The translations under genes were made by a program, and so were the position numbers. From the NCBI GenBank assembly GCA_002751075.1, contig NAOQ01000516.1, forward strand, positions 22,272-43,943: a stretch of 21,672 bases of DNA, written 5' to 3'. The notes under the pieces are model-generated. The model was not told the origin of the DNA, did no database searches, and saw only the letters and a list, made by a program, of their open reading frames with translations. The stretch comes from Ichthyophonus hoferi (Eukaryota; Opisthokonta; Ichthyosporea; Ichthyophonida; Ichthyophonidae). Shown here piece by piece: positions 21,150 to 21,672 of this stretch. Position 1 is the stretch's first letter. Every line of letters starts with the position of its first letter.

Positions 21150-21475
21150 TTAAGATGATTGGGTATCTTTAGTAGTACTATCCTCCGCCTTGCCTGTCTT
21201 AATCACTGCATGCTTCTGTGTCATCTGACTTGCTCGCAAAGTAAACATCGACCGGTTTAATTTATATTCTGAGGCCTGTGGTGTTAATGTGATTAATGAA
21301 AGTTTTGTCTGCTAGACATTGTCTTGCTCTTAATTGAATATTTGCTATATAGTTAAGCAATTAATAAGGTGCTATATAAACTACTTGAACCCTTCTAAGT
21401 TCTCTACATACCGAAAGGTGTCTCCCCCATTACTCTCTTTTCGCTTTCAACATTTCTATCCAAAAAATAAGACAT
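21150..21475 (-). CDS. Small unidentified protein, 60 residues, 2 exons
   Basis: Exon 1 is 21475-21412 (64 nt), exon 2 is 21268-21150 (119 nt). The 143-bp intron has donor TTCG|GTATGT and acceptor GGCCTCAG and is phase 1; the total of 183 nt is exactly 61 codons. The product begins MSYFLDRNVESEKRVMGE, continues TPFEYKLNRSMFTLRASQ and ends in a polar tail KTGKAEDSTTKDTQSS. It is hydrophilic with no membrane segment or signal peptide; the middle could be helical. An acceptor eight bases earlier (CCACAG) is stronger in its flank but gives the wrong phase for this exon 1, so an upstream alternative exon is conceivable. I recognise no family. Confidence 0.6.
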
Positions 21476-21672
21476 AATTGAATATGTGCAGGGATAACCA
21501 CATATCAAGTATGTTTAAGAAGCATAAATAAATGTATACGGAAAAACATGGACATGTATGCGAGTTAAAAAAAAAACAATGTCTAAGACAAAACACTTTC
21601 AAGAATGTCTGTATAGATCTTGAAAATTCACTCTTGATTATAAAATTATATATAGAATGCAATATATCAAAA
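21476..21672. other. Upstream flank of the 60-residue gene, nothing recognised
   Basis: AT-rich sequence containing an A9 run near 21567. The frame of the start codon is closed upstream by a stop near 21510 on minus, which supports the chosen ATG. No promoter motif could be fixed. Confidence 0.4.

Noticed and set aside
1-21672. CRISPR arrays, rRNA genes, intact transposons or LTR elements
   Set aside because: None seen: no regular spacer-repeat array, no rRNA-like conserved blocks, no transposase or reverse transcriptase motifs on either strand.

Overview
The window looks like nuclear DNA of an AT-rich (roughly two-thirds A+T by eye), intron-rich eukaryote, most likely an invertebrate-grade or early-branching animal. 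The basis is a full set of exons for LAMTOR3, a Ragulator subunit, interrupted by five introns of about 300-870 bp, GT-AG splicing with GTAAGT/GTATGT-type donors, AATAAA poly(A) signals, and long stretches rich in microsatellites. I cannot name the species; a sponge or another non-bilaterian would fit, but that is a guess. Nearly every long single-frame ORF is noise from low-complexity sequence. The real genes are made of short exons and were found by joining exons in phase.

Layout. (1) Positions 1-46: a plus-strand coding tail entering from the left, unidentified. (2) 367-6065, minus strand: an eight-exon gene for a signal-peptide-bearing protein of about 285-298 residues whose body matches the ParB-like nuclease family ParBc_2. 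Its introns hold most of the simple repeats, including seven phased copies of an SRF-type CArG box just upstream of exon 5. (3) 6066-6588: a 523-bp head-to-head intergenic region with an (ATT)n tract. (4) 6589-9946, plus strand: a complete six-exon LAMTOR3 gene with a poly(A) signal at 10004. (5) 10010-14079: mostly unassigned; a weak plus-strand gene candidate lies at 12268-13195 and a doubtful tRNA-like SINE relic near 11.5 kb. (6) 14080-15155, minus strand: a two-exon, 237-residue protein with a PH-like segment split by its intron. (7) 15156-18640: no secure gene. (8) 18640-19640: four diverged tandem units with 203-275 bp spacing. (9) 19.7-20.95 kb: two copies of a ~70-bp direct repeat flanking an unresolved minus-strand exon cluster. 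(10) 21150-21475, minus strand: a neat two-exon, 60-residue protein of unknown function with its own poly(A) signal.

The genes do not form a pathway. LAMTOR3 is a conserved lysosomal/mTORC1 housekeeping component; its divergent neighbour is a secreted-looking enzyme-like protein of a family best known from bacteria and fungi. That neighbour and the CArG array inside it are the most interesting items here. All family calls come from reading translated exons, not from a database search.
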